A DNA stretch of 64,000 nt from the NCBI GenBank assembly GCA_002292285.1, contig DBBP01000021.1, forward strand, positions 75,962 through 139,961, given 5' to 3'. This DNA comes from Proteobacteria bacterium UBA981 (GTDB lineage: Bacteria > Pseudomonadota > Gammaproteobacteria > Ga0077536). A program made the position numbers and the translations under genes. How positions within the stretch are numbered: the first letter of the stretch is position 1; each line of letters starts with the position of its first letter. This document shows, in pieces, positions 28,256 to 37,258 of this stretch. The notes under the pieces were generated by a model. It was given only the letters and a program-made list of their open reading frames with translations. It was not told the DNA's origin and ran no database searches.

Positions 28256-29818
28256 ATGAATGTCTCTGCGGTTAGCCAAATGATCACAACGCGCATCACC
28301 GCCTCAGCAGTGCTGCTGCTACTGTCATCCGTTAACCTGCATGCCGCGCCAACGACCATCGCGGTCATGCCCTTCGTCGCCGAACAAGGCGAAACACGAG
28401 CCTGGCTCAGCAAAGCCATCGCCGACATGCTGATGCAGGATCTCGCCTTGAGCGACGCATTTGCAGTTCTTGAGCGGCGGCGCCTGAACGCCTTTATCCG
28501 CGAGGCAGAGCTCGCCGATAGTGGCTTTTCGGCAGCCGGTGATACGACGCGCATTGGGCAATTGGCGAAACTCGATCAGGCGGTATTCGGACGTTACCGG
28601 CTGGCCGGCGCAAACATCGAAATCCATTTGTCGGTGTTCGATATCGCGAGCCAGAGAATCATTCATCGCGACTCGATTCGTGGTACCACAGGACAGATTC
28701 ACGCCCTAACGGCAACATTGACCCGCAAGCTGTTCGAGGCTGAGAAGGTTGCTCTGAGTCCGCAACAAGAAGCGCGTATCGACAGTCGGCCGACAGACTC
28801 GCTCTCGGCGACGGAACATTTCTATCGCGGTCTGGATTATCAGGACCGCGGCGAGTACGGCGCGGCCTTCGCTGAGCTCGTGGCGGCGACAGCGGCCGAT
28901 GCGCGTTTTCATGATGCGCATTTGTGGATGGGACGAATTCTGGAATCCGCTGCTCGACCGAAGCTTGCGGTGGCAAGCTACGATGCACTTGCGAGGCGTG
29001 CCGGCAAAACTATCAGTGGACGTGACGCACTGATGTTTGCGGGCTTGCTCTATCGGCGTAGCGCCGTCCAGGATGCAGAAACGCGCTTCCGTACGCTCGC
29101 CGCCATGAAGCCACATGCGCCCCATTCCATTGAGGCGGCGTATCAACTCGGTACCTTGCTTGCCGCCCGCGGTGATGCCGCCGGTGCTTATGCCGCGTTC
29201 GCCGACGTTGAGACGATGTATCAGCGCTATCGCAAAGCAGGCACGCGGCCGCGGCTGGCGGTCTCACGCACCTATCGCTGGAACGATGTCCTTAACCGCT
29301 ATCGTGACGCGCGCCTGGCAATGACGGCGATATACCGCGACTTGTTGCGCGCCGAGGAATCGCCGCCGCCTGCCCCGCGCGGCGTGATTGCGTTGACCGC
29401 CGACGATCCTGCCTTTACGGAACCGCACTACGGCAAACTCAGACCAAGTTTCGAAGACTCGGGCAACAACCGCAATTGGCGCGAAATGTTCTACACTCTG
29501 GTTGTCCCACCGGGTTATGTTGCGACCGGCATCAACCTGCAAATACGCGGCAAGATCAACGCACCCGGTCCACACCACGATTTCACCATGCGGGTATTCC
29601 CCTACCCCATGCCGCGTAACTATCACAACACGTGGCTGGGGGTGATTTACGGGCAGACTGCCTCGCCAACCACATTGAATAAATTCGTTCCGTTTTATGG
29701 CCGCGATCAACGACTGCTCACGCTCCAGTTCATCGAAAACCACGGCAAAATTTACGACTGGTCGGTAGCGCTTGAAGTGCGCCGTGAATCTGCCGACGAA
29801 CCACCTACAGCACGATGA
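28256..29818 (+). CDS. Exported CsgG/FlgO-like protein B with TPR region and C-terminal beta domain
   Basis: A 520-residue protein. Residues 1-31 are a signal peptide; 32-165 are a CsgG/FlgO-like domain (TTIAVMPFVAEQGE, FAVLERRRLNAFIREAEL, LDQAVFGRYRL); 175-345 are helical TPR-like repeats (ATEHFYRGLDYQDRGEYGAAFAEL, AAYQLGTLLAARGDAAGAYAAF); 380-510 are a strand-rich domain with WREMFYTLVVPPGYVATGIN. The stop is a TGA at 29816-29818. The next gene is in the same reading frame with no ATG between them, so the two may originally be, or still be expressed as, one protein of about 1,180 residues. A weak ribosome site precedes the start. Confidence 0.8.
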   Translation: MNVSAVSQMITTRITASAVLLLLSSVNLHAAPTTIAVMPFVAEQGETRAWLSKAIADMLMQDLALSDAFAVLERRRLNAFIREAELADSGFSAAGDTTRIGQLAKLDQAVFGRYRLAGANIEIHLSVFDIASQRIIHRDSIRGTTGQIHALTATLTRKLFEAEKVALSPQQEARIDSRPTDSLSATEHFYRGLDYQDRGEYGAAFAELVAATAADARFHDAHLWMGRILESAARPKLAVASYDALARRAGKTISGRDALMFAGLLYRRSAVQDAETRFRTLAAMKPHAPHSIEAAYQLGTLLAARGDAAGAYAAFADVETMYQRYRKAGTRPRLAVSRTYRWNDVLNRYRDARLAMTAIYRDLLRAEESPPPAPRGVIALTADDPAFTEPHYGKLRPSFEDSGNNRNWREMFYTLVVPPGYVATGINLQIRGKINAPGPHHDFTMRVFPYPMPRNYHNTWLGVIYGQTASPTTLNKFVPFYGRDQRLLTLQFIENHGKIYDWSVALEVRRESADEPPTAR

Positions 29819-29854
29819 CCGCCACCCGTTGGTGAACAAGGGCGAGTCGGACAA

Positions 29855-31798
29855 TTGTTTGCCCGTATCGCTCCGGGTGGCACAACATTTTCCGGCGTAA
29901 CAACAGCGCTCGCTGATCACTGGTATGAACCACGCCAACGTCTGGCCATCGCCCACAACCGCACAGCCGGTGTCGATGTGGTTTTCGTGCGCGGTGATTT
30001 GTCCGGCGACCAGACTGATCTGTGGACGACACATATTGAGGCGGACGGCACGGTCGGTGCGACTTTGCCACTAGCCGTCAATTCGCTAAGCCACGATTTC
30101 TCACCGCAACTGGTGCGAGGCGAGGACGGCACAATGCGCTTGTTCTGGATTTCCGACCGGCGGGGTTTAGGCTGGGAGTTGTGGACCAGCCGCCGCACGC
30201 TGGACGCGCTGGCCTGGCAACCGGCCCGCCGCGTTCCGCTCGAGTCATTTGCCAAACCGCAGGCCGACGCACGCTCCGACCGCGCCGATCAGTTACTTCA
30301 CTATGGCGTGAATCAGGACCGCCGCGGGCGCTGGCTGGTGGTGTACCGCGCACAATCCGGACGCGTGGTTGTACTGTCGTCGGACGATGCCGCCGAATGG
30401 CATGAGCGGGGTGTCATCGATGCGGGCAACGGCGCGCTCAACCCGGCCATCACCCAGGACCGCAGCGGGCGCTATCGAGTGGTCTTTAGTGATGAATCCG
30501 CGACCTTGCCAGTATGGAGCTCAAATGATCTGAGCACGTGGACCGTACGCCGTCTGGATGGGTGGCGCCGGACACGCAGCCCGGGCAGTGCCGCTAAGGC
30601 GCCGCATCGCATGGGTGTGTTCGGTCAGGACGACGGCAAACTGGTGGTGCTCCACTCCGATGCCAGCTACGGCCTGCAATACGCGCGGTTCCACCCTGAT
30701 AAGGAGCATCTGGTCCAAGATCTGGTTCGACACGTGGGTCTCGAGGCCGCAGCTGCGACCCGCTTTGGTGATGAGTACCTGATTGCAGCCGCCGGCCCGC
30801 ACGGCATTGACGTACGACGTTATCCGCGTTTTCAGGAACATTCGTACAACAAGAACAGCAGGCAGAAAATTCTCTACCACGAGTACAACCGCTACGACGC
30901 CACCGATCGCTGGAGAAGAATTACAGCGCGAATGCGCGCCATCCAACCGGATGTGACCAGTGTCGGCGTTCACCCCACGGGACGCGTTTGGTGGGGCATT
31001 GAAACTGGCGCCATGACTTTGGACGGCGACGATTTCTATGCCGTGGACGTGTCGGAGGGTTTTTTTCATCACCATGTCACCACCATCACCCCGTGTGGGG
31101 AACTGACCGGCCTCACCTCGCGCGACCACGACGAGGCGGTCGTTGGCGTGGCCTTGAGACGGGGTAACGGCTTTCAATTTTATCGACGCAAACTACACGG
31201 GAACGAGGGGCGGGTATCAGCTTTGCATTGCAGTGATCAACGATTGCTGGCCGCGACCACCAATGGCGCGGTGTTTGAGGTCAACAGCACCGGGGCCACG
31301 TTAGTACACCAGTTCGATGAGGGCGTGAGTGCACTCGCGAGCAACAGCAAAGGTCATGTGATGGTCGGTACCGAGGCGGGTAGTTTGTACCGACTCGATT
31401 TGCCAAGCGTGGCGTTGGCGCAGGCTGACGACGCAACACGAGCTATCACCGCCGCCGTATACGATTCGACCGATCGCCTGTGGGTAGCCCGTTCTGGCGC
31501 TGGGGTGTTTTTGCGCGAGAACAATGCCTGGCGAAAACCGGCTGGCACAGCGGACCATGGCTACGCGGACATCAGCATCTTGCGCGCAGATCCCGCTGCT
31601 GGCGTATGGATGATGCCAGCCAGTAATGAGGCGTCCCGTGGCGTTGCCTATAGCAACGGACAATCGATACAACTGTTCAACCCGCCAGATCGCATTCTGC
31701 ATGCGCCGACCGGTCTCGGTGTCGACGAAGAAGGCGTCGTGTGGGTCGGGACTGCATTCGATGGCTTATTTGAGCTAACCCGCGGTGCTAACCCATGA
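29855..31798 (+). CDS. Beta-propeller protein without signal peptide, in frame with the preceding gene
   Basis: A 647-residue frame from the first possible initiator, a TTG at 29855, to 31798. Repeated beta-propeller blades are evident: QDRRGRWLVVYRAQSG...SSDDAAEW and QDRSGRYRVVFSDES...SSNDLSTW in the first half, and Reg_prop-like blades LWVARSGAGVF and VWVGTAFDGLFEL near the end. Unlike its five neighbours it has no signal peptide and no ATG, GTG or ribosome site. The frame is open from 29819, directly after the TGA of the preceding gene, so the propeller is in frame with it. An ATG at 29815 overlapping that stop ends after six codons. Either read-through, a nonsense mutation, or an unrecognised start explains this. 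Its stop overlaps the next gene by four bases. Confidence 0.75.
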   Translation: MFARIAPGGTTFSGVTTALADHWYEPRQRLAIAHNRTAGVDVVFVRGDLSGDQTDLWTTHIEADGTVGATLPLAVNSLSHDFSPQLVRGEDGTMRLFWISDRRGLGWELWTSRRTLDALAWQPARRVPLESFAKPQADARSDRADQLLHYGVNQDRRGRWLVVYRAQSGRVVVLSSDDAAEWHERGVIDAGNGALNPAITQDRSGRYRVVFSDESATLPVWSSNDLSTWTVRRLDGWRRTRSPGSAAKAPHRMGVFGQDDGKLVVLHSDASYGLQYARFHPDKEHLVQDLVRHVGLEAAAATRFGDEYLIAAAGPHGIDVRRYPRFQEHSYNKNSRQKILYHEYNRYDATDRWRRITARMRAIQPDVTSVGVHPTGRVWWGIETGAMTLDGDDFYAVDVSEGFFHHHVTTITPCGELTGLTSRDHDEAVVGVALRRGNGFQFYRRKLHGNEGRVSALHCSDQRLLAATTNGAVFEVNSTGATLVHQFDEGVSALASNSKGHVMVGTEAGSLYRLDLPSVALAQADDATRAITAAVYDSTDRLWVARSGAGVFLRENNAWRKPAGTADHGYADISILRADPAAGVWMMPASNEASRGVAYSNGQSIQLFNPPDRILHAPTGLGVDEEGVVWVGTAFDGLFELTRGANP

Positions 31799-32562
31799 AA
31801 TGCCTGACGTACTTGTTGTTACTAAGTGCTATGAATGTTGCGCTTGCGGATTCGGCGATGGTGATGCTGCCGTTCTTTAATGCAACCGGCAAGAGCCGCT
31901 ACGATGCTCTCGCCGCCGGCATGCCGGATTTGTTGACTACCTGCCTGAGTGAATTCTCGGGGCTCGTAAACGTCGTCGAACGACAAGCCTTCGCGGCGGC
32001 AGCTGAAGAGCAGAGTCTCGACCTTTCGCGCTACACGCAGGGCGGCGGTGCTGCGGTCGGTCATGTTATAGCGGCCGATTGGGTCCTGCGTGGCAGCGTA
32101 ACTGGGCTAAGCGAAGCACTCGAGATGCAATTGCTGGTGTTCGACGCGCGCACGGCAATTCTCTCGACCTCCCTACGGCTGCGGCTCGACGAAACAAATC
32201 TGGTTGGCGATTTATGCACCAACGCCACGCCGCGATTAGTTCAGCGCCTGCAGGAGCTGACATCCGAGAGTCAGGCTTTGGTGTTGGCAACCGACGTTGA
32301 AAAACAAAACTTGATGATTAACGGTCTCAACCATTTCTATAACGGCAAATTCGCGCACGCGACGGGGGCGTTTCTGGATTTTACCCAACGTTATGCGGAT
32401 TCCTCGCTTGGCGTGTATTGGCTCGCGCGGAGCCTGTTGCGAGCCGATTTAAGCCATCTCGCTCACATTGAGCTCAGCGATTACTTGATTCGCTTTCCAT
32501 CTGGGCCAGAATTAGAGCAGGTACGCTCCTTGCTGGAACACATGCCGGTTGCGCAACCATAA
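31795..32562 (+). CDS. Exported CsgG-like protein C with short TPR tail
   Basis: A 255-residue protein with signal peptide ending VALADS (residue 19-20). Residues 22-160 repeat the CsgG-like plan seen at 27268 and 28256: MVMLPFFNATGKSRYDALAAGMPDLLTTCLSE, VNVVERQAFAAAAEEQSL and ADWVLRGSVTG. Residues 175-250 are helical, with a TPR-like unit (MINGLNHFYNGKFAHATGAF). The ATG overlaps the propeller stop (ATGA), indicating translational coupling. Third CsgG-type paralogue of the operon; the three differ enough to suggest separate positions in one complex rather than recent copies. Confidence 0.8.
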   Translation: MKCLTYLLLLSAMNVALADSAMVMLPFFNATGKSRYDALAAGMPDLLTTCLSEFSGLVNVVERQAFAAAAEEQSLDLSRYTQGGGAAVGHVIAADWVLRGSVTGLSEALEMQLLVFDARTAILSTSLRLRLDETNLVGDLCTNATPRLVQRLQELTSESQALVLATDVEKQNLMINGLNHFYNGKFAHATGAFLDFTQRYADSSLGVYWLARSLLRADLSHLAHIELSDYLIRFPSGPELEQVRSLLEHMPVAQP

Positions 32563-32573
32563 GGAAAATTGCC

Positions 32574-33833
32574 ATGCGATCAGCCAACGGCAGTGCCGCA
32601 CAATCCATTCTCAGCGTGACGCTCGTGCTTTCGATGATGTTCGTCGGCGGCTACTGGCTGTCGCTTAATGCTGCGCGGGAGCCAACTCTCACACAAAGCT
32701 TTCAGGCCACGACCGCTATCAGCAATGCCGGTATGGAGAAACCGGCCCTGTTTACCGAACACGTAACACTCGGGCATGCGTGGCCGCCGCGCCTTGATGA
32801 GGCATTCCCGAATCTGACGATGATCGCGCATAACGGCGATACCGTTCAGATTGCAGATTTTCGCGGGAAGGTTGTGTTGGTTGAGCCGATAGGGATGACC
32901 TGCGCGGCCTGCAATGCGTTCTCGGGTGCTAACGACGTTGGCGGTTACAGCCGCATCACACCGCAACAGAATCTGCCTTCGATAGAGAAGTTGTTGCCGC
33001 GCTACGCAGATGGCACGAAGCTCAGTACAAATGACATCGTGCTGGTGCAGGTGCTGCTCTATGACATGAAGCTAAAGGCTCCTAGCGCTGAAGACGCGCA
33101 GCGCTGGGCCGCGCATTTTGGTTTTGATCAACGCGAGAATATTTACGTACTCAGTGCCGACGAGCGCTACGTCAATCGCGCTAGCTACGACATGATCCCT
33201 GGCTTTTTTCTCGTCGATCGCGACGGCATCCTGCGTTTCGACGCGACCGGTCATCGCCCCAAACACAATCTGTTCACCGAACTCATCCCGGCCATCTCGC
33301 GTTTTCTCGTGCAGGACGCGAGCGCCAGCGACGCGCGCGAGCAAGCGCAGCTGTTGTTGTCTGTCGACGAAGCCTACCGAGCCATCCCGCACGGCCGTGC
33401 GACGTTCAATCCAGACGAGGCCAGGATCGCGCCGCGGGAGCGCGATTATTTACATCGCGTGTTTACCATTACGGACGCTGCCGTAGTCGAACGCGTGCAA
33501 TCGCAGATGTGGTTCCAAACCGGCGGTCGCCAGGGTGGCTGGCATCGTAACCATGCGCTGTTGCTCGCACGACTGGACGGTCTCGATGTGCCGCCTGGCT
33601 TGGCACAGGCGCATCAGCTAATTCGCGAGGCCATTGCTGAACAGCAGCGATATTTCGAACGTTGGGAGCAAGCCGGCAATGGCGAGGTGTTTAACGTTCG
33701 CGATCCCCTGGTGCAGAGTTCACACCGCAAATTAATCGGCGCCTATAACCTCCTCAAGGCGCGGTTCCCCAGTGAAGCGGAGCACAATCAAAAATCGTTT
33801 TTCGATCATTTGTGTGCGCTCGATTTTATTTGA
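32574..33833 (+). CDS. Membrane-anchored thioredoxin-fold protein with CAAC motif and helical C-terminus
   Basis: A 419-residue protein with an uncleaved-looking N-terminal helix (residues 12-32) and a periplasmic redoxin/thioredoxin domain at 75-240. The GKVVLVEPIGMTCAACNAFSG segment holds the redox pair C110/C113; PGFFLVDRDGILRFDATG is the cis-Pro strand region. The remaining 180 residues are charged and helical with no recognised family. The start has AAGGAAA. It is the last gene of the operon, 11 bases after the previous stop. SCO-like and TlpA-like proteins deliver electrons or copper; which applies here is not clear. The disulfide-prone first gene of the operon is a possible client. Confidence 0.8.
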   Translation: MRSANGSAAQSILSVTLVLSMMFVGGYWLSLNAAREPTLTQSFQATTAISNAGMEKPALFTEHVTLGHAWPPRLDEAFPNLTMIAHNGDTVQIADFRGKVVLVEPIGMTCAACNAFSGANDVGGYSRITPQQNLPSIEKLLPRYADGTKLSTNDIVLVQVLLYDMKLKAPSAEDAQRWAAHFGFDQRENIYVLSADERYVNRASYDMIPGFFLVDRDGILRFDATGHRPKHNLFTELIPAISRFLVQDASASDAREQAQLLLSVDEAYRAIPHGRATFNPDEARIAPRERDYLHRVFTITDAAVVERVQSQMWFQTGGRQGGWHRNHALLLARLDGLDVPPGLAQAHQLIREAIAEQQRYFERWEQAGNGEVFNVRDPLVQSSHRKLIGAYNLLKARFPSEAEHNQKSFFDHLCALDFI

Positions 33834-34045
33834 CGGAGAGGTCCCTCGGGAATGTGTCGTTCATCGATTTCTCCGCGCGCTCGAGCGGGCCAAAACTAAA
33901 TAGACAGCCCGAATTTTTGTGCCTGATCCGATGACGACAGACTACGATGTAAGCGCTACCCGTCAGGCAACATATCGCGGTGATTCAGGTTAACGCGTAG
34001 TCGCCACGCCGAACCTGCGCGCCGATAATCCGGGCCGGACCGCTG

Positions 34046-36361
34046 TCAGTGTTCCGCGAGCGGCAGGGTCAGTGAGAACTCTGCGCCCGGTTCGCGATTG
34101 CTCACATCGACACTACCGTGCATGGCACTGGCAAGCTGCTGCACCAAAGCCAGTCCGATCCCGGTACCGACCGTCTCGCGCGTGAGTTCGCTTTCTGCCC
34201 GATAGAACAACTCGAAAATTCGTCGCATCTGTGCTTTCGGGACGCCTCCGCCGTAATCTCGAATACTGATGCGAATACGGTTGTCACCGGCACGCTCGCA
34301 GGTGAAATCAATTGTGCGTTCAGCATTGTCCGGCGCGAACTTGATGGCGTTGTCGACGAGATTAATCACGATCTGGGTCACGGCATCGGAATCAACGGCT
34401 ACGTGTAACTCGCCCACCTCTGTCGTGAGCTCGCAATGCATGTCGAAACCAGCCTGCGCTAACTGCGATGCGACTTTCCCCTCAATGTGCTCAAACAACG
34501 CCGCAACGCTCATTGTTGTCAGCTCAAGTGTGGTCTGGCCGTGATTCATGCGCGCGAGTTGCAATACGTTGTTGATCAGCCGCGATAAGCGCTCTGACTC
34601 GTCATGAATAAAAGTGTAGTAAGTATGCTTGCGCGCTTCGTCGGCCCAGCCAGCCTTAAGCATTTCGCTATACATCCGTATCGAAGTTAACGGCGTTTTG
34701 AGCTCATGACTCACGGCCGACACGAAATCCTGCTGTTGGCGAAACAGGCGCATCTGTCCGACCCCGAAGCGATACATGGCGAAACAACCGCCGGCGAGAA
34801 CGATCACCAGGGTCAGAGTCACCCAACCGAGATAGCCAACACTGGCCGCGAGCGGTAGGCGCGTCACGCTGTATACAAGTTCCAGCTCTGCCAATGGTGC
34901 AGACAGGCGGGTGCGGTAAAGCAACTCACCGCGCAGGGCCTCGGCACGCGGCGCATAGTTTTGGGTGGTGGTTCCCTCGAGCGCGACCACTTCGCCCTGC
35001 CATGCAATTAGCAGGCTCGACATACGACTGACCGCCGTACCCGCCCAGACCTGAGTCACCACCGCATCCCGAAACGCCTCACGCTCAATCAACGCACCCT
35101 GAATGTAGCGGCTCCCGGCACGCCAAACGTTTCGAAACAATACAAAATGTTGCTCATCGAGCGCCTGCAAAGTCATCGGATCGAGTTCGCTTTCGAATAA
35201 ACGCACGCGCGGCGATGTTGTTGGCAAGGGCGTGTTTGTCGCCGCAGTCGGTGGCGCGGGCGACGCTGAGGAAAACGCCGCAGATTCTTTCAGCTCGAGC
35301 GGCTGCGAATCCTCGTTGATAGGCGAGTCAGATAACTCGCCCATCATGGCGGTCGACATCTCATCGGACATGACTTTCGAATCGACCGCGGTCCCGACGA
35401 CAGACTTGGCGATGGCATCGACATCGAGCGACGCGAAGCCGGCCGGAGCCATCTTCGCCAGCTTGTCTTTCGCTCCCAAGCGCCCGGCTTGAGCGTCATC
35501 GGTTCGCGAACTATCAGCTTCGAACCGATCTTCTGCCGCGATATAAGCATCGACTTCTGCGCGCCCTTCCGTTTCAAGTACCGCACTGTGCTCTTTGCGA
35601 GACTCGCGCTTGCTCGCTGGTAAGCGCGCTGCCAGGGCCGGTTGGTCATAAGCTTGCGCAAGGCTTTTCTGCTCCAGACGCTGATCGAGTTTGAGGTCGG
35701 CGACGTTGCCGTAGCTGCTTGCTTGTTGACGGCGCTGGCGTGCCGGTGGAGCGCTGCTCAATCGCTCGAAGACATTGGCAGCCTCGCGCGGCTCACTTAT
35801 CTGGGCCCCATCTACTGCTGCCGGTGAGCGCTGCAGCTGCGTGTGGGCCTCCTCGGCCACAAGTTCCGTCGCGGATACCCGCCGACCATGGGCAATGTAG
35901 CTGGCGCCTGCCAGGATGCTGCGCATACGCTCGCTGATCGCCGCGCGCTCAGCGTGATCACGCGCGGGCAGCGGATTGTTGTCTGCATCGGTTGACCGGG
36001 GTAGTAGCGGCGTTGAAAAAGTGCCTTCACTATCGACCTGGAAATAACCCACCACACCGGGCAATGCCGAGTGCTGCGTGAGCGTGGACAATGGACTACG
36101 CGGCACACCCGTGCTGGCCGCCAGATAGGTATAGTCGTCAAAAGAACGGGCGTCTTCAGCGGCAACGATGGCGCGGAGATCAGTATCGATACGAATCGAT
36201 AGGTCTTCCGCCTGCACCCGGAATCGGTGAAACACTTCCCATTGAGTTTGTTCGTAGGCGCGATAGGCGAGCAGCAGCGCCGGAACGGCGAGTAGCAGGA
36301 AGAACAAGCCGATACCGCGGCGTAATCCACGTTCGCCCAGCGCTGATGCAAAGCCTGCCAT
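34046..36361 (-). CDS. Envelope-sensing histidine kinase with long disordered periplasmic insert
   Basis: A 771-residue membrane kinase. Helix 1 is at about 15-34, helix 2 at about 508-528; between them lies a large periplasmic region. Residues 170-395 of it are of low complexity (Ala, Ser, Glu, Pro rich; many charged residues) and look disordered. The cytoplasmic part has the H-box SHELKTPLTSIRM (His552), N-box INLVDNAIKFA, G1 DYGGGVP and G2 GTGIGLAL. The frame is open to 36517, but the ATG at 36361 lies 17 bases after the regulator stop and gives a proper N-terminus. It is downstream of, and surely paired with, the regulator. The signal is unknown. Confidence 0.92.
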   Translation of the reverse strand: MAGFASALGERGLRRGIGLFFLLLAVPALLLAYRAYEQTQWEVFHRFRVQAEDLSIRIDTDLRAIVAAEDARSFDDYTYLAASTGVPRSPLSTLTQHSALPGVVGYFQVDSEGTFSTPLLPRSTDADNNPLPARDHAERAAISERMRSILAGASYIAHGRRVSATELVAEEAHTQLQRSPAAVDGAQISEPREAANVFERLSSAPPARQRRQQASSYGNVADLKLDQRLEQKSLAQAYDQPALAARLPASKRESRKEHSAVLETEGRAEVDAYIAAEDRFEADSSRTDDAQAGRLGAKDKLAKMAPAGFASLDVDAIAKSVVGTAVDSKVMSDEMSTAMMGELSDSPINEDSQPLELKESAAFSSASPAPPTAATNTPLPTTSPRVRLFESELDPMTLQALDEQHFVLFRNVWRAGSRYIQGALIEREAFRDAVVTQVWAGTAVSRMSSLLIAWQGEVVALEGTTTQNYAPRAEALRGELLYRTRLSAPLAELELVYSVTRLPLAASVGYLGWVTLTLVIVLAGGCFAMYRFGVGQMRLFRQQQDFVSAVSHELKTPLTSIRMYSEMLKAGWADEARKHTYYTFIHDESERLSRLINNVLQLARMNHGQTTLELTTMSVAALFEHIEGKVASQLAQAGFDMHCELTTEVGELHVAVDSDAVTQIVINLVDNAIKFAPDNAERTIDFTCERAGDNRIRISIRDYGGGVPKAQMRRIFELFYRAESELTRETVGTGIGLALVQQLASAMHGSVDVSNREPGAEFSLTLPLAEH

Positions 36362-36377
36362 GTGCCGGGCGGCGACC

Positions 36378-37085
36378 TTAATCCGCGTCCGTGAGCAAGC
36401 GATAGCCGGCCGTGCGCACGGTAACCAGACGTTCCGGTTGTTTGGGTTGGCGTTCGAGCTTGCGGCGCAGTTTGGCGATATGGATATCCACAGTACGCGT
36501 TTCGATGTCGAGATCACGGGCGTAGCCCCACACCTCAGTCAGTAGCTCTTCACGCGGCACGGGACGGTCGTGATGGGCCGCGAGATAGCGCAGGATGTCG
36601 ATCTCTCGCCGCGTGAAGCTTTCGGTCTTGCCATCCACTTCGCCTTCAAGCGCTTCACAATCGATGCGTACCTGCGTGCCCAATTCGAGCACCCGTTGGG
36701 TAACTTCGCTCTTGAGCGTACGGCGCAATACCGCTTCAACCCGCAATACGAGTTCCTGTACACCGAAAGGCTTGGCCACATAGTCGTCGGCGCCAAGGCG
36801 CAGGCCGTTGACGATGTCCTCATCGGTGACTTTGGCAGTGAGCATGATGATCGGCTGTTCGCGGTCGTATTCGCGAATCGCCTCGCAGACATCAAAACCG
36901 TTCATCGAAGGCAACATCACGTCGAGCAATATCAAGTCGAAACGACCACGCTTCGCCTGCTCCAGGCCATCGCGACCGTCGTCAGTCGCCTCGACTTCGT
37001 AGCCGTGAAAAACGAACACGTCGATGAGTCCGCTGCGAATGGCGAACTCGTCTTCAACTATCAGTAGGCGTCGTTTACGTGTCAT
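36378..37085 (-). CDS. OmpR-family response regulator
   Basis: A 235-residue two-domain regulator. The receiver domain (1-118) has the acidic pocket in LLIVEDE, the phospho-acceptor Asp in DLILLDVMLP, Thr in IMLTAK and Lys in VAKPF. The C-terminal winged helix has FTRREIDILRYL and RTVDIHIAKLRRKLE. Frames upstream reach 37145, but MTRKRRLLIVEDE at 37085 is the natural start, with CGGAAC before it; an ATG at 37106 is the alternative. It is transcribed ahead of the kinase and divergently from the PspA-like operon, whose upstream region has direct repeats suited to this regulator class. Confidence 0.94.
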   Translation of the reverse strand: MTRKRRLLIVEDEFAIRSGLIDVFVFHGYEVEATDDGRDGLEQAKRGRFDLILLDVMLPSMNGFDVCEAIREYDREQPIIMLTAKVTDEDIVNGLRLGADDYVAKPFGVQELVLRVEAVLRRTLKSEVTQRVLELGTQVRIDCEALEGEVDGKTESFTRREIDILRYLAAHHDRPVPREELLTEVWGYARDLDIETRTVDIHIAKLRRKLERQPKQPERLVTVRTAGYRLLTDAD

Positions 37086-37144
37086 GCCGTTCCGTAGTGC
37101 ATCCATCCGATTCGGCACCGTAGCAGCGCTTGCCGCAAGGTGCA

Positions 37145-37181
37145 TGTAAAAGATTTGTAAAACGCCTGCGCAAAGTTTTAC
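37145..37181. promoter_or_regulatory. CpxR/OmpR-type direct repeats between regulator and pspA-like operon
   Basis: TGTAAAA at 37145-37151 and TGTAAAA at 37156-37162 are direct repeats with an 11-bp period, the spacing used by tandem OmpR-family dimers. They also read as GTAAA-N6-GTAAA, the published CpxR-box form (GTAAA-N4-8-GTAAA). The second copy extends to GTAAAAC and pairs with an inverted GTTTTAC at 37175-37181. The cluster is 60 bases from the regulator start and about 80-110 from the pspA-like start. Confidence 0.5.
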
Positions 37182-37258
37182 CAGATTGCGTCTTATCGGG
37201 TCGAGGTGCGCCGGCCAAACTTATCCCCAGTTCAAAACCACCGACCGGGAGATAAGAC

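Noticed and set aside
29816..29818. TGA as selenocysteine codon
   Set aside because: The codon is followed by proline codons and no bacterial SECIS-like hairpin is evident just downstream, and neither neighbouring domain belongs to a known selenoprotein family.
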